Shown: piece after piece, positions 41,375-50,503 of the stretch
Numbering within the stretch: the stretch's first letter is position 1
Layout of the letters: the number at the start of each line of letters is the position of its first letter
Origin: Dyella humicola
Lineage (GTDB): Bacteria > Pseudomonadota > Gammaproteobacteria > Xanthomonadales > Rhodanobacteraceae
Direction: 5' to 3'
DNA length: 64,000 nt
NCBI RefSeq assembly: GCF_026283945.1
Contig: NZ_JAPDPC010000001.1
Span: 2,356,001-2,420,000, forward strand
The notes under the pieces: generated by a model
What the model was told of the DNA's origin: nothing
The model's input: only the letters and a program-made list of their open reading frames with translations
Database searches by the model: none
Made by a program: the position numbers and the translations under genes

Positions 41375-44300
41375 TCACAGCGAGGAGTCTTTCGCCGTGC
41401 CGGATAGCGCCGGCGTTCGCTCCTCTTTACCAAACACCACCATGTAAAGCGCCGGCAGGAAGATCAGGGTCAACACCGTGGCCACCAGCAGGCCGCCCAT
41501 GATGGCAATGGCCATCGAGCCCCAGAACACCGTGGGTGCGATCGGGATCAGGCCCAACACGGTCGAGATCGAGGTCAGCATCATCGGGCGCATGCGTGAC
41601 GTGCCCGACGCCACTACCGCATCCAGCACGCTCATGCCTTCGCTGCGGTAGGTTTCGATCTGCACGATCAGGATCACGCCGTTCTTGGCGATCATGCCGA
41701 TCAGGGCCAGGATGCCGAGGATCGCCACGAAGCCGAGCGGCCGGTTGAAGATCAGCAGCGCCAGCACCACGCCGATCATGCCCAGCGGCATCACGCAGAC
41801 CACCATCGCCAGCCGCCTGAAGCTCACCAGCAACACCATCATGGTGATCAGCATCAGCAGAATCATCAGCGGCACCACGGCAAACACCGAGGCGCTCGAT
41901 TCCGCGCTCTCCTCGTACAGGCCGCCGGTCTCGACCTTGTAGTCCTTGGGCAGCTTGGCATTGAAATCCTTGAGCTTCGGCGCCAGCGTTTCGACCACTT
42001 CGTCCGGCAGCACGCTACGCCGCACATCCGCGCGAACAGTCAGCGTCGGCACCCGATCACGCCGCCAGATCAGTGGCGTCTCCTGCTCCTCCGCAAACGT
42101 CGCGAACTGGCTGAGCGGGACCATCCGACCGCTCGGCGTGGGCACCTGCAGCGTACTCAGGGTGCGAATCGACGTGCGTTGCTCCTCGCTGGCGCGAGCC
42201 ACCACATTGACCAGGTAGATGTCGTCGCGCACCTGGGTCACCGTGGTGCCGGTGATGGTGGCGTTCATGATGCCGGCCAGCGCGGCGCTGCTGATGCCGA
42301 GCTGGCGGGCCTCGTCCTGATTGATGCGGATCTGGATTTGACGCGCGGGTTCCATCCAATCGAAATTCACGTGGCGCGTACGCGCATCCGAGCCCACGAT
42401 GCCGGCCAGGTCCAGCGCAATCTTGCGAACCTCGTCCTTGTCCGGACCGGAGACGCGATACTGCAACGGCCATCCCACCGGCGGGCCCAGTTCGAGCGGC
42501 GAAATACGCGCGACGATATCCGGGAACTGTTCGGCCAGCGCTTTTTCCAGCTTCAGTTGCAGCCGGTCGCGCGCCTCCAGGTTCTTGGCCACCACAACCA
42601 CCTGGGCAAAGAACGGATTGGCCAGCTGGACGTTGAGCGTGAGAATGAAGCGCACGGCTCCACGGCCGACATAGGTGCTGAAATGATCGACGTCGGGATC
42701 GTCCTTCAGCAACGCCTCGAAACGCTCGGCCTCGGCCTCGGTCGCATAGATCGAGGCGTTCTGGCGCAAGGTCAGGTCGACGGTCAGCTCGGGTCGATCC
42801 GACGCCGGGAAAAATTGCTGCGGCACGAAGCGGACCAGGAACATCGAGACCACGAACGCGGCGAGCGTGAGCCCGATGGTCAGCCACCTCGCGCGGATGG
42901 CGCCCTTGAGGAAGCCGCCATAGGCATTCGTCAGCTTGCTCGGCTTGGCCTCGGCATCCGCCTTGGGCGCCTTGAGTATCGCCTTGCCGACCAGGGGCGC
43001 AAAGATCACGGCGCCGAGCCAGGACACAATCAGGGCGATCGCCACCACGGCGAAGATCGAGAAGGTGTACTCACCCGCCGAGCTGCGGGCGAAGCCGATC
43101 GGCACAAAACTCGAGATCGTGACCAGGGTGCCGATCAGCATGGGCGCGGCCAGCGTCCGGTAAGCAAACGTGGCCGCCTGATCCTTGCTGTCGCCGGCGG
43201 CCAGGCGGTTGATCATCGCGTCGACCGTGGTCATCGCATCGTCGACCAGCAAGGTCAGCGCAATGATCAACGCGCCGAGCGAGACCCGGTGCAGGTCGAT
43301 ATGCACGATGTCCATGATGGCGAATACGATCGCCAGGGTCAGCGGAATCGACAGCGCCACCACCATGCCCGGGCGCACGCCCAGGCTCACGAAGCTGCAC
43401 ACCAGGATGATGATGATGGCCTGCCACAACGAGGCCATGAAATCGTTGATCGCCACGTCGACCGTCACCGCCTGGTCGGCCACCAGGGTCGGCTCGATGC
43501 CGTGCGGCAGGTTGGCGGTGACATCGGCCATGACGGCCTTGATGTTGTGTCCGAGCGCGAGGATGTCACCGGCGTCGCGCATCGCGATGGCCAGGCCGAT
43601 CGCCGGCTTGCCGTTGACGCGGAACATCGGCTGCGGCGGATCGGTGTAGCCGCGCCGCACCGTCGCGATATCACCCAGCCGGATGATGCGTCCGCTGAGG
43701 ACCAGGTTGACGTTGGCGATGTCCTGCTCCGAATCGAAGGAGCCACTGACCCGCATGAATACGCGTTCCTGGTTGGTATGCAGCACGCCGGCCGGGCGGA
43801 TCACGTTCTGCGCCTGCAAGGCCGCGACGATAGTCGGGTAGTCCAGGCGCAGGCCAGCCAGCCGCTCGGTCGAGAACTCGATGAAGATCTGTTCGTCCTG
43901 CGCGCCCAGCACCTCGATCTTGGAGACGTCCGGCACCAGCAGCAGGCGCGAGCGGATGGCCTCCACCCGGTCGCGCAATTCACGGAAGCTGTAACCGTCG
44001 GCGGTGAACGCGTAAATGATGCCGAAGGTGTCGCCGAAATCGTCGTTGAAGAACGGTCCGACCACGCCGGCCGGCAGCGTCATGCGCATGTCCCCGATGT
44101 TCTTGCGCACCTGGTACCAGATGTCGGGGACCGCGGCGGGCGGCGTGGATTGTTTGAGATCGACGAAGATCGTCGTCTGCCCCGCCGTCGTATAGCTACG
44201 CACGCGTTCGAGGTGACTGGTTTCCTGCAGCGTGCGCTCGAGTCGCTCGGTCACCTGCGAGGTCGTCTCGTCCACCGTCGCTCCTGGCCACGCCGCCACC

Positions 44301-44449
44301 ACCACCATGGTGCGAAAGGTGAATACCGGATCCTCGGCGCGACCCAGCTTGAGGAAGGCCATCGTGCCTGCGATCACCGAGATGATCATCAGGAACACCA
44401 CGAGTGAACGCTTCGAGAGCGCCCATTCCGACAGATTCGGGCCGATCAT
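41375..44449 (-). CDS. RND-family efflux pump permease
   Basis: 1024 aa with the HAE1-like layout: N-terminal helix (RSLVVFLMIISVIAGTMAFLKLGRAEDP), porter domain, six helices around residues 335-530, second porter domain, and six final helices. The proton-relay Asp pair is in TLLVDDAMTTVDAM. EDPVFTFRTMVVVAAWPGA and the closing FLPALYMVVFGKEE are also family features. The substrate is unknown; the EDPxFTxR start is typical of the VexF/YegN-distant group of RND pumps. It overlaps the adaptor gene by 4 bp. Confidence 0.93.
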   Translation of the reverse strand: MIGPNLSEWALSKRSLVVFLMIISVIAGTMAFLKLGRAEDPVFTFRTMVVVAAWPGATVDETTSQVTERLERTLQETSHLERVRSYTTAGQTTIFVDLKQSTPPAAVPDIWYQVRKNIGDMRMTLPAGVVGPFFNDDFGDTFGIIYAFTADGYSFRELRDRVEAIRSRLLLVPDVSKIEVLGAQDEQIFIEFSTERLAGLRLDYPTIVAALQAQNVIRPAGVLHTNQERVFMRVSGSFDSEQDIANVNLVLSGRIIRLGDIATVRRGYTDPPQPMFRVNGKPAIGLAIAMRDAGDILALGHNIKAVMADVTANLPHGIEPTLVADQAVTVDVAINDFMASLWQAIIIILVCSFVSLGVRPGMVVALSIPLTLAIVFAIMDIVHIDLHRVSLGALIIALTLLVDDAMTTVDAMINRLAAGDSKDQAATFAYRTLAAPMLIGTLVTISSFVPIGFARSSAGEYTFSIFAVVAIALIVSWLGAVIFAPLVGKAILKAPKADAEAKPSKLTNAYGGFLKGAIRARWLTIGLTLAAFVVSMFLVRFVPQQFFPASDRPELTVDLTLRQNASIYATEAEAERFEALLKDDPDVDHFSTYVGRGAVRFILTLNVQLANPFFAQVVVVAKNLEARDRLQLKLEKALAEQFPDIVARISPLELGPPVGWPLQYRVSGPDKDEVRKIALDLAGIVGSDARTRHVNFDWMEPARQIQIRINQDEARQLGISSAALAGIMNATITGTTVTQVRDDIYLVNVVARASEEQRTSIRTLSTLQVPTPSGRMVPLSQFATFAEEQETPLIWRRDRVPTLTVRADVRRSVLPDEVVETLAPKLKDFNAKLPKDYKVETGGLYEESAESSASVFAVVPLMILLMLITMMVLLVSFRRLAMVVCVMPLGMIGVVLALLIFNRPLGFVAILGILALIGMIAKNGVILIVQIETYRSEGMSVLDAVVASGTSRMRPMMLTSISTVLGLIPIAPTVFWGSMAIAIMGGLLVATVLTLIFLPALYMVVFGKEERTPALSGTAKDSSL

Positions 44450-45558
44450 TTTGTCGCCTCGGTCCAGCGGACCTTCTGCCCTGGCCGCAGCGCCTGCACA
44501 CCGGCAGTGACGATCACATCCCCAGGGGCCAGCCCTTGCGATACCTGTACGCGCTCCGCGTCATAGGCCCGAAGCTCCACGTTGCGCTCGGACACCGTTC
44601 CTGTCTTGGTATCCACGACCCATACAGCCGGTTTCCCACCCGGTCGCATCAACGCGCTGGCCGGAATATCGAGCGCGGGCACGCTGTCGAGCTTCATGCG
44701 GCCCGTCACCGTGCTACCCAGGCGCATCGCCGCCGGTGGATTGATCAGGCGCACGCGCACCGTGAACGTGCCGGTAATCGGATCGGCGCGTGGCGACACC
44801 TCGCGCACCTTGCCCACGGCGGTGACCTTGGGATCGCCTCCCAACGTCACGAGGATGTCGGGATTCGCGGGAGCGACGTCCTTGACCGCCGCCGGTACAT
44901 CGAAGACCGCGTCGACCGCGCCCTCGCGCGCCACCTGGACGATCATGCGTCCCGCGGCCACGACTTCACCCGCCTCGGGACCGCGCGCGGTGACGACGCC
45001 GGCAGCATCGGATATGAGGGTGGTGTAACTCAGCCGGTTCCCGGCGATCTCGACCAGCGATTGCGCCGAATCGATCTGTGACTGGGTGATCTTCTGCATC
45101 GCCTCGGCCTGCTCGAACGAGGCGCGCGACACGGCATGTTCGGCCAGCAGATCGCGCATGCGGGTATAGCTGGTGCGCGCCTCCAGTCCCTGCGCCTGGG
45201 CCGCGGCCAGTTGGGCACGCGCCGATTGCAGATTGCTCTGCTCATTCATCTGGTCCAACCGCGCCAGCACCTGGCCGGGACGGACCCGGTCGCCGACATC
45301 GACGTTGCGCTCGATCAGTCGCCCGTCGATGCGGAAGGACTCGTTGACTTCGGCCTGCGCCTGCAGCCGTCCGGTCAGGGAAATGCTGTCGCCCACCAGC
45401 TGCCGTTCGATGGTGATGACGCGCACCGGACGGATTTCAGCGGCCTGCTCCTCCTCGCCATGCCGGCACGCCGACAGCATCACGGTTGCCGCAAACGCGC
45501 ATAGCACCAGGGCCGCAGGAGCATGAACAACTCGACGGATCACGGAGTTCGCAGACAC
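44446..45558 (-). CDS. RND efflux periplasmic adaptor, lipoprotein
   Basis: 370 aa from a GTG at 45558, chosen because AGGA lies 8 nt upstream and the signal sequence follows directly; the frame is open to 45675. The signal VVHAPAALVLCAFAATVMLSAC carries a lipobox (LSAC). Then come the membrane-fusion parts: barrel/lipoyl halves (LTGRLQAQAEVNESFRIDGRLIERNVDVGDRVRPGQVLARLD and the matching SDAAGVVTARGPEAGEVVAAGRMIVQVA), a helical hairpin between them, and a C-terminal beta barrel ending GLAPGDVIVTAGVQALRPGQKVRW. It links pump and outer-membrane factor. Confidence 0.92.
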   Translation of the reverse strand: MSANSVIRRVVHAPAALVLCAFAATVMLSACRHGEEEQAAEIRPVRVITIERQLVGDSISLTGRLQAQAEVNESFRIDGRLIERNVDVGDRVRPGQVLARLDQMNEQSNLQSARAQLAAAQAQGLEARTSYTRMRDLLAEHAVSRASFEQAEAMQKITQSQIDSAQSLVEIAGNRLSYTTLISDAAGVVTARGPEAGEVVAAGRMIVQVAREGAVDAVFDVPAAVKDVAPANPDILVTLGGDPKVTAVGKVREVSPRADPITGTFTVRVRLINPPAAMRLGSTVTGRMKLDSVPALDIPASALMRPGGKPAVWVVDTKTGTVSERNVELRAYDAERVQVSQGLAPGDVIVTAGVQALRPGQKVRWTEATK

Positions 45559-45697
45559 GGGCGTCTTCCTGATAGTGGCTTGGTTGCCGCCCCGAGTGTC
45601 CGGGAACAACCCGGCAGCGGCCTTGGAGCTCGATACTTTCTCTGAAATCGTGGCCCTCCCGATCCCGCCGGCCACGACTCGGGCCGGCAGATGCCAT

Positions 45698-45728
45698 GGT
45701 GCTCCCGCCTGAAAGCGACGGGAGCACC
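45698..45728 (-). terminator. Hairpin after arcA
   Basis: GGTGCTCCCG (45698-45707) and CGGGAGCACC (45719-45728) form a perfect 10-bp stem with an 11-nt loop, 10 bp after the arcA stop. No U-tract follows, so it may slow readthrough into the efflux operon rather than stop it fully. Confidence 0.55.
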
Positions 45729-45737
45729 GCGTAGCCG

Positions 45738-46991
45738 TTAGAAATCCACCGCGTCACGGACAATCGGGCACGTCATGCAATGACCACCGCCGCGTCCGCG
45801 ACCCAGTTCAGCGCCCACGATCGTGATCACTTCAATACCGGCCTTGCGCAGCAAGGTGTTGGTGTAGGTATTGCGATCGTAGGCGTAGACGACACCGGGA
45901 GAGGCGCAGACAAGGTTGGCGCCACTGTCCCACTGGGTGCGCTCGCGCTGGTAGTCGCTGCCGCCAGCCTCGATGACGCGCAGCTTCTTGAGTCCCAGCG
46001 ACTCGGCCACCACATCGACGAAGTCCTTTTTTTCCTTGTGCAGCTCGACGCCGCTTGGGTGGCCGCTCGGCCGGTACGAGAAGGCGCGCGTCTGCGCCAG
46101 GAAGTCCGGCGCCAGCAAGACGCAATCGCGGTCCGCAAACGTGAACACCGTGTCCAGATGCATGGCGGCGCGAATCTTCGGCATGGCCGCCACGATCACC
46201 CGCTCCGCCGCACCCTTCTTGAACAGCGTGGCCGCTAGCTGGCTGATCGCCTGGCGCGAGGTGCGCTCACTCATACCGATCAGCACGACGCCTTTGCCGA
46301 TCGGCATCACGTCGCCACCTTCCAGCGTGGCCAAGCCGTGATCCTCAGTCGGGTCGCCCCACCACACGTTCACCTTGCCGGCGAAATCCGGGTGGAACTT
46401 GTAGATCGCAGTCGTGAGGACCGTTTCCTCGTGGCGCGCCGGCCAGTACAGCGGGTTCAACGTCACACCACCATAAATCCAACACGTGGTGTCGCGCGTA
46501 TACAAGGTATTGGGCAGCGGCGGCAGCAGATATTCGGTGACGCCGGCTGCTTCCTTGACGACGGCCAGCGCCTTGCCGCCTACGTCCTCGGGAAAGTCAT
46601 GGGTCGACAAGCCACCTAACAGCGTTTCGGCGAGCTTGCGATGCTCCAGGCCTTCAAGGTAGCTACGCAGTTCGTCGATGAAGCCCAGTCCCACCTGGTT
46701 GGGCACGACCTGGTTGTCGAGTATCCACTTCTTGCCTTCCGGGACCGCCACGGTTTCTGCCAGCAGGTTGTGCATTTCCAGCACTTCGATATCGCGATCG
46801 CGCATCTTGTTGACGAAATCGAAATGATCGCGCTTGGCGTTATCCACCCAAAGCACGTCGTCGAAGAGCAGTTCATCGCAGTTGCTTGGCGTCAGGCGCG
46901 AATGCGCGATACCTGGCGCACATACCATGACCTTGCGCAACTGCCCGACTTCCGAATACACACCAAATTCACCCGTTTTCCCACTCGCCAT
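45738..46991 (-). CDS. arcA: Arginine deiminase
   Basis: 417 aa. It converts arginine to citrulline and ammonia, the first step of the ADI pathway. GGAGA precedes the start. ADI motifs are complete: [14 protein letters not shown] at the N-terminus, [62 protein letters not shown] and the catalytic Cys in [13 protein letters not shown]. It follows arcD by 32 bp on the same strand. The rest of the pathway (ornithine carbamoyltransferase, carbamate kinase) is not in the window. Confidence 0.96.
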   Translation of the reverse strand: MASGKTGEFGVYSEVGQLRKVMVCAPGIAHSRLTPSNCDELLFDDVLWVDNAKRDHFDFVNKMRDRDIEVLEMHNLLAETVAVPEGKKWILDNQVVPNQVGLGFIDELRSYLEGLEHRKLAETLLGGLSTHDFPEDVGGKALAVVKEAAGVTEYLLPPLPNTLYTRDTTCWIYGGVTLNPLYWPARHEETVLTTAIYKFHPDFAGKVNVWWGDPTEDHGLATLEGGDVMPIGKGVVLIGMSERTSRQAISQLAATLFKKGAAERVIVAAMPKIRAAMHLDTVFTFADRDCVLLAPDFLAQTRAFSYRPSGHPSGVELHKEKKDFVDVVAESLGLKKLRVIEAGGSDYQRERTQWDSGANLVCASPGVVYAYDRNTYTNTLLRKAGIEVITIVGAELGRGRGGGHCMTCPIVRDAVDF

Positions 46992-47023
46992 GATGTTCTC
47001 CGATCTCAGAGACTAGTGAACGT

Positions 47024-48448
47024 CTAAATCGTGATGTAGCCCGTTGCGATCCAGTAGATGCCAATGACCGCACCGATCACCGCAAGGGCGAAGATGATCC
47101 AATCCGATGCCTTGGCGAAAACGGGCTTGTTCTGTTCGCGCTGGCTCCAGAAATAGAGCGCGGTGCCTGGCGCATAGAGCACAGCCGACAAGACGATGAA
47201 CTTCATGCCGCCGGCGTAAAGCAGGAAAGCCGTGTAGATGGTGGCGATGATGGCAATGACGAGGTCGCGGCTGCGTTCACCCGGCCGCACTTCATAGGTT
47301 TCACCGCGCTTCGTAAGCTGCAGGCCGTAGCCCGCCACGAGCAGGAAGGGAATCAAGGCCATCGCGCTGGTCAGGTTCAGCATCAACGAGAAAGCGTCAC
47401 GCGACCAATAGGTGGTGATGACGATCAACTGGACGACGATATTGGTCAGCCACAGCGCCGCCACCGGCACCTTGTTCTTGTTCTCCCTGGCGAACACCGA
47501 TGGCATGTCCTTGGTCTTCGCGGCGGTGAACAACACTTCGGCGCAGATCAGCGACCAGGCGAGATAGGCACCCAGCACCGAGACCAGCAAGCCGATGCTG
47601 ACGAAGACCGCGCCCCAGTGCCCGACCACCGCCTCGAGCACCGCGGCCATGGAAGGCTGGCGCATGCCGGCAACATCAACTCGCTGCAGCACGGCATACG
47701 GGAGCAAGGTCACCAGCACCATCAACGTGGTCACAATAATGAAGCCGGTAATCGTGGCCGTGCCGACATCAGAGCGTTCCTTCGCGTAGCGTGAATACAC
47801 GCTGGCGCCCTCGATGCCGAGGAAGACGAACACGGTAACCAGCATGGTCGCGCGCACCTGCTCGAAGATGCCGCCTTCCAGGCCGCCGCCATAGAAGTTC
47901 CCGCTGAAGATGTTCATCCTGAAGGCGAAGATCAGGATCAGGATGAAGACCAGGATCGGAATGACCTTGGCCACCGTGACAATGCTGTTGATGAACGCGG
48001 CTTGCTGGACGCCCCTCAAGATCATGAAATGGAACAACCAGATGCCGATGGAGGCGACCACGATGGCGGTGACCGTATTGCCATCGCCGAATACCGGGAA
48101 GAACGCCCCCAACGTCGACTTGATCAGCACCCAGTAGGAAACGTTGCCGATACAGCTGCCGATCCAGTAGCCGAAGGCCGAGAGGAAGCCCGGATAGTCG
48201 CCGAAGCCGGCCTTCGCGTAGGCATACACACCGGCATCGAGATCGGGTTTGCGCTCGGCCAGCGACTGAAACACCCGCGCCAGCATGTACATGCCGGTGC
48301 CGGCGATGAGCCACGCGATGACGGCGCCAAAGGGGCCGGTTGCATTGGCGAAAGTGCGTGGCAGCGAGAAAATACCCGCACCGACCATGCCACCCACCAC
48401 CATCGCGGTCAGTTGCATCCGCGACATTTTCTTTTCGGTCGTAGCCAT
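47024..48448 (-). CDS. arcD: Arginine/ornithine antiporter (APC family)
   Basis: 474 aa with 12-13 membrane helices. GGGAG precedes the start. The APC N-terminal signature is LTAMVVGGMVGAGIFSLPRTFANATGPFGAVIAWLIAG, and the sixth-helix region has FVFLGIEGASVYSRYAKERSDVG, both typical of ArcD/YdgI-type basic amino acid antiporters. It would exchange external arginine for internal ornithine or citrulline. Pairing with arcA supports the substrate assignment. The upstream region carries a hairpin and a candidate promoter. Confidence 0.92.
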   Translation of the reverse strand: MATTEKKMSRMQLTAMVVGGMVGAGIFSLPRTFANATGPFGAVIAWLIAGTGMYMLARVFQSLAERKPDLDAGVYAYAKAGFGDYPGFLSAFGYWIGSCIGNVSYWVLIKSTLGAFFPVFGDGNTVTAIVVASIGIWLFHFMILRGVQQAAFINSIVTVAKVIPILVFILILIFAFRMNIFSGNFYGGGLEGGIFEQVRATMLVTVFVFLGIEGASVYSRYAKERSDVGTATITGFIIVTTLMVLVTLLPYAVLQRVDVAGMRQPSMAAVLEAVVGHWGAVFVSIGLLVSVLGAYLAWSLICAEVLFTAAKTKDMPSVFARENKNKVPVAALWLTNIVVQLIVITTYWSRDAFSLMLNLTSAMALIPFLLVAGYGLQLTKRGETYEVRPGERSRDLVIAIIATIYTAFLLYAGGMKFIVLSAVLYAPGTALYFWSQREQNKPVFAKASDWIIFALAVIGAVIGIYWIATGYITI

Positions 48449-48540
48449 GCCTGCTCCCTATCTAGTCATGTAGATCGGAATTTCAGATATGCGCCGGAAA
48501 TTTGCCCCCGTTCTCCACCAGGCACGTAATCGACCAGCCC

Positions 48541-48572
48541 ACTTACCATCGCCCCGCCTGCCGATGGTAAGT
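48541..48572 (-). promoter_or_regulatory. Perfect 11-bp inverted repeat in the arcD leader
   Basis: ACTTACCATCG (48541-48551) and CGATGGTAAGT (48562-48572) are exact reverse complements around a 10-nt loop. It lies 93-124 nt upstream of the arcD start. If the promoter at 48584-48613 is used, the hairpin forms the very 5' end of the mRNA. It could stabilise the transcript or be an operator. No U-tract follows, so it is not a terminator. Confidence 0.55.
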
Positions 48573-48583
48573 AAAATGGTCGG

Positions 48584-48613
48584 TAATTAGATATCAGTAA
48601 AAATACTGGCCAA
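48584..48613 (-). promoter_or_regulatory. Candidate sigma70 promoter of arcD-arcA
   Basis: On the minus strand TTGGCC (48613-48608) and TAATTA (48589-48584) are spaced 18 bp apart. The spacer contains a small dyad CAGTA-TTTT-TACTG. Matches to consensus are 4/6 and about 4/6. Transcription would start near 48577. Confidence 0.35.
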
Positions 48614-48998
48614 AGGCGGGCCGAGACCATGGTCGCAAAGGCGAAAAAAATCACCCCTTCTACACAATCCACCGACGCCTTTCAGGCGCGATCCTGCATG
48701 CCACAGCATCGGCAAAACGAGTCCTTCGCAATTGAAACCATCACGTCGCCTGCACGATGGCGACCATCACGCTCTCTTCATGTACCGAGCCGCTAAAACC
48801 GCCGAAGATGGGTGGTCATTCGCAGCTGGCGAGCGCTTTACGAACAAACGAGAAAATTCGCAATTAATAAAGGCAAATAATTTCGACAAGCGGGATTATT
48901 TAGAGCTGCGCTTTAACGCAAGCAAAGTAATCATTTATTAGGCATGAAAATCTTCAACGACCGGGCATAGTTAATCCACATCAAAACAAGGAAATGCC

Positions 48999-50393
48999 AT
49001 GCATGGACTGACTTCCACGCGCACCGTTTCCCGCGACCGCCCGCGTTCGAAATGGTCAGTCGCACTCATGCTTCTCATCACCGGCTTGGCATTGCAACCC
49101 ATCCATACCGCGTTCGCCAGCGCATCCGCTCCCCTGACCGGCTCGGCCTCAGGCACTGATCTTTCACAGGCCCGACAGTTGCTGCATGAAGGCAAGTACG
49201 CCGAAGCCTACGACCTGCTCTCGCCGGTGGCTGATGCCAACCGAGACGACGTCGCCTTCGACTACGTGTTCGGTCGCGCCGCCCTTGGCGCAGGCCACGC
49301 CGAACAGGCGAGGGAACTGTTTCAGGCCAGCCTCGCGGCGCAGCCTGACTCGCCGCCCGCGCATCTCGCACTGGGCCGCGCGTACTACGCCCTCGGACGC
49401 TACGCGGAGGCAAAGATCGAATTCGAAACGGTGCTGCATTTCGATAATCTGCCGCCGGACTTGCTGAGCCAGGTCAGGATCTACAACGAGGTCGCCAGGC
49501 AGTCCGTGGAAGAAGAAAGGCGCCTGACGGCGTTCGGGTATGCGGAAACCGGCATCGGTGTCTACGACGTGCATGACACCATCGGGACGCAGACGTTTGG
49601 CGGCAGTGATCGCAAGGACACCTTCTACAATCTTCGCGTAGGCGGCGGGCTCAACTACGCACTCGACGACGGCTACGCGCTCAGTGGCACGCTGGACTAT
49701 CGCTTCCGCTACTTCGACAACAACGACAGCCGGGACAACGCCGATCTGCGCTGGAACATGGCGGGCAGCCGCTCGTTCGGCGACAACAACCTGTCGGCGG
49801 GCTTCAGGGGCCGGGTCAGCTATCGCGGCAACGGCAACTATCGCAACGATGCCGGCATTTATGCTGACTATCTCCATCGTCTCGATGCCGCCAATCAGCT
49901 CAGCTTCGAACTGCTCTACTCCCGACGCTGGTATCCGGGCGAACCGGTCGTCACCTGGACCCGTACGACCGCCCAGGGCACAGCGGGCTGGATCCATTCA
50001 TTCATGGACGGCCGAGCCAGCCTCAACGTCGACGGCCGCTTCGGCCGCTATGTCTCGACAACCCTTCCGGACGGCAACTCCGATCTGTACGGCGCGTCCG
50101 CAACCCTGGATTTCGCGTTCACCGACACGGTGGACTGGGGTATCTATTACTGGTGGGAGCACAATGCCTACGATCAGGAGGCGCTCCATTTTCACCCTGA
50201 AGCGCTCGACGGCGTGATCCTGGCGCAGCGCAACGACAACCTGCACGAGGCGGGCACCTACCTGACCTGGGAGTTCGCGCCAAGCTGGTCGTTGCGGCCA
50301 TCGATACTGTGGCTGCACGACAAGAGCAATGCCGACATAGGATTCAACTACAGCTCGACGGAGATCTTCGTCAACGTGCGCAAGAGTTTCTGA
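48999..50393 (+). CDS. TPR plus beta-barrel outer-membrane protein, Slam-like
   Basis: 464 aa. AAGGAA precedes the start. A signal sequence (WSVALMLLITGLALQPIHTAFA) is followed by tetratricopeptide repeats at about residues 50-150 (ARQLLHEGKYAEAYDLLSP; FDYVFGRAALGAGHAEQARELFQASLAAQPDSPPAHLALGRAYYALGRYAEAKIEFETVL). Residues 170-464 alternate as beta strands and end in Phe (VNVRKSF), the outer-membrane insertion signal. This TPR-barrel layout and length match Slam (DUF560) proteins, which move lipoproteins to the cell surface. No substrate lipoprotein is adjacent, so the function is inferred. Confidence 0.72.
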   Translation: MHGLTSTRTVSRDRPRSKWSVALMLLITGLALQPIHTAFASASAPLTGSASGTDLSQARQLLHEGKYAEAYDLLSPVADANRDDVAFDYVFGRAALGAGHAEQARELFQASLAAQPDSPPAHLALGRAYYALGRYAEAKIEFETVLHFDNLPPDLLSQVRIYNEVARQSVEEERRLTAFGYAETGIGVYDVHDTIGTQTFGGSDRKDTFYNLRVGGGLNYALDDGYALSGTLDYRFRYFDNNDSRDNADLRWNMAGSRSFGDNNLSAGFRGRVSYRGNGNYRNDAGIYADYLHRLDAANQLSFELLYSRRWYPGEPVVTWTRTTAQGTAGWIHSFMDGRASLNVDGRFGRYVSTTLPDGNSDLYGASATLDFAFTDTVDWGIYYWWEHNAYDQEALHFHPEALDGVILAQRNDNLHEAGTYLTWEFAPSWSLRPSILWLHDKSNADIGFNYSSTEIFVNVRKSF

Positions 50394-50503
50394 TACATCC
50401 GCGGATCCTTCGCCAACGAGTTACCGGCGGCGACGTCATGCCGTCCACTTAGCCTGAGAGCGAAATCGTCCTTAGCCGCTCCACGCAGTCAGTCCAGGCA
50501 CCC

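Larger units (their letters stand above)
48449..48998. other. Long AT-rich intergenic region between arcD and the Slam-like gene
   Basis: These 550 bp divide divergent genes. The arcD side holds a hairpin (48541-48572) and a promoter-like pair. The other half, about 48830-48960, is much richer in A and T than the rest of the window and could act as an UP element or a binding site for a nucleoid protein. A TTG-started frame at 48732-48941 has no ribosome site or protein-like features. I saw no FNR box. Confidence 0.5.

Noticed and set aside
42179-44407. 742-codon open frame antisense to the RND permease
   Set aside because: His/Arg/Asp-rich, no ribosome site and no family; it mirrors a high-GC gene on the other strand.
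48732-48941. 69-codon frame in the AT-rich arcD upstream region
   Set aside because: TTG start, no ribosome site, composition follows the AT-rich DNA rather than a protein.
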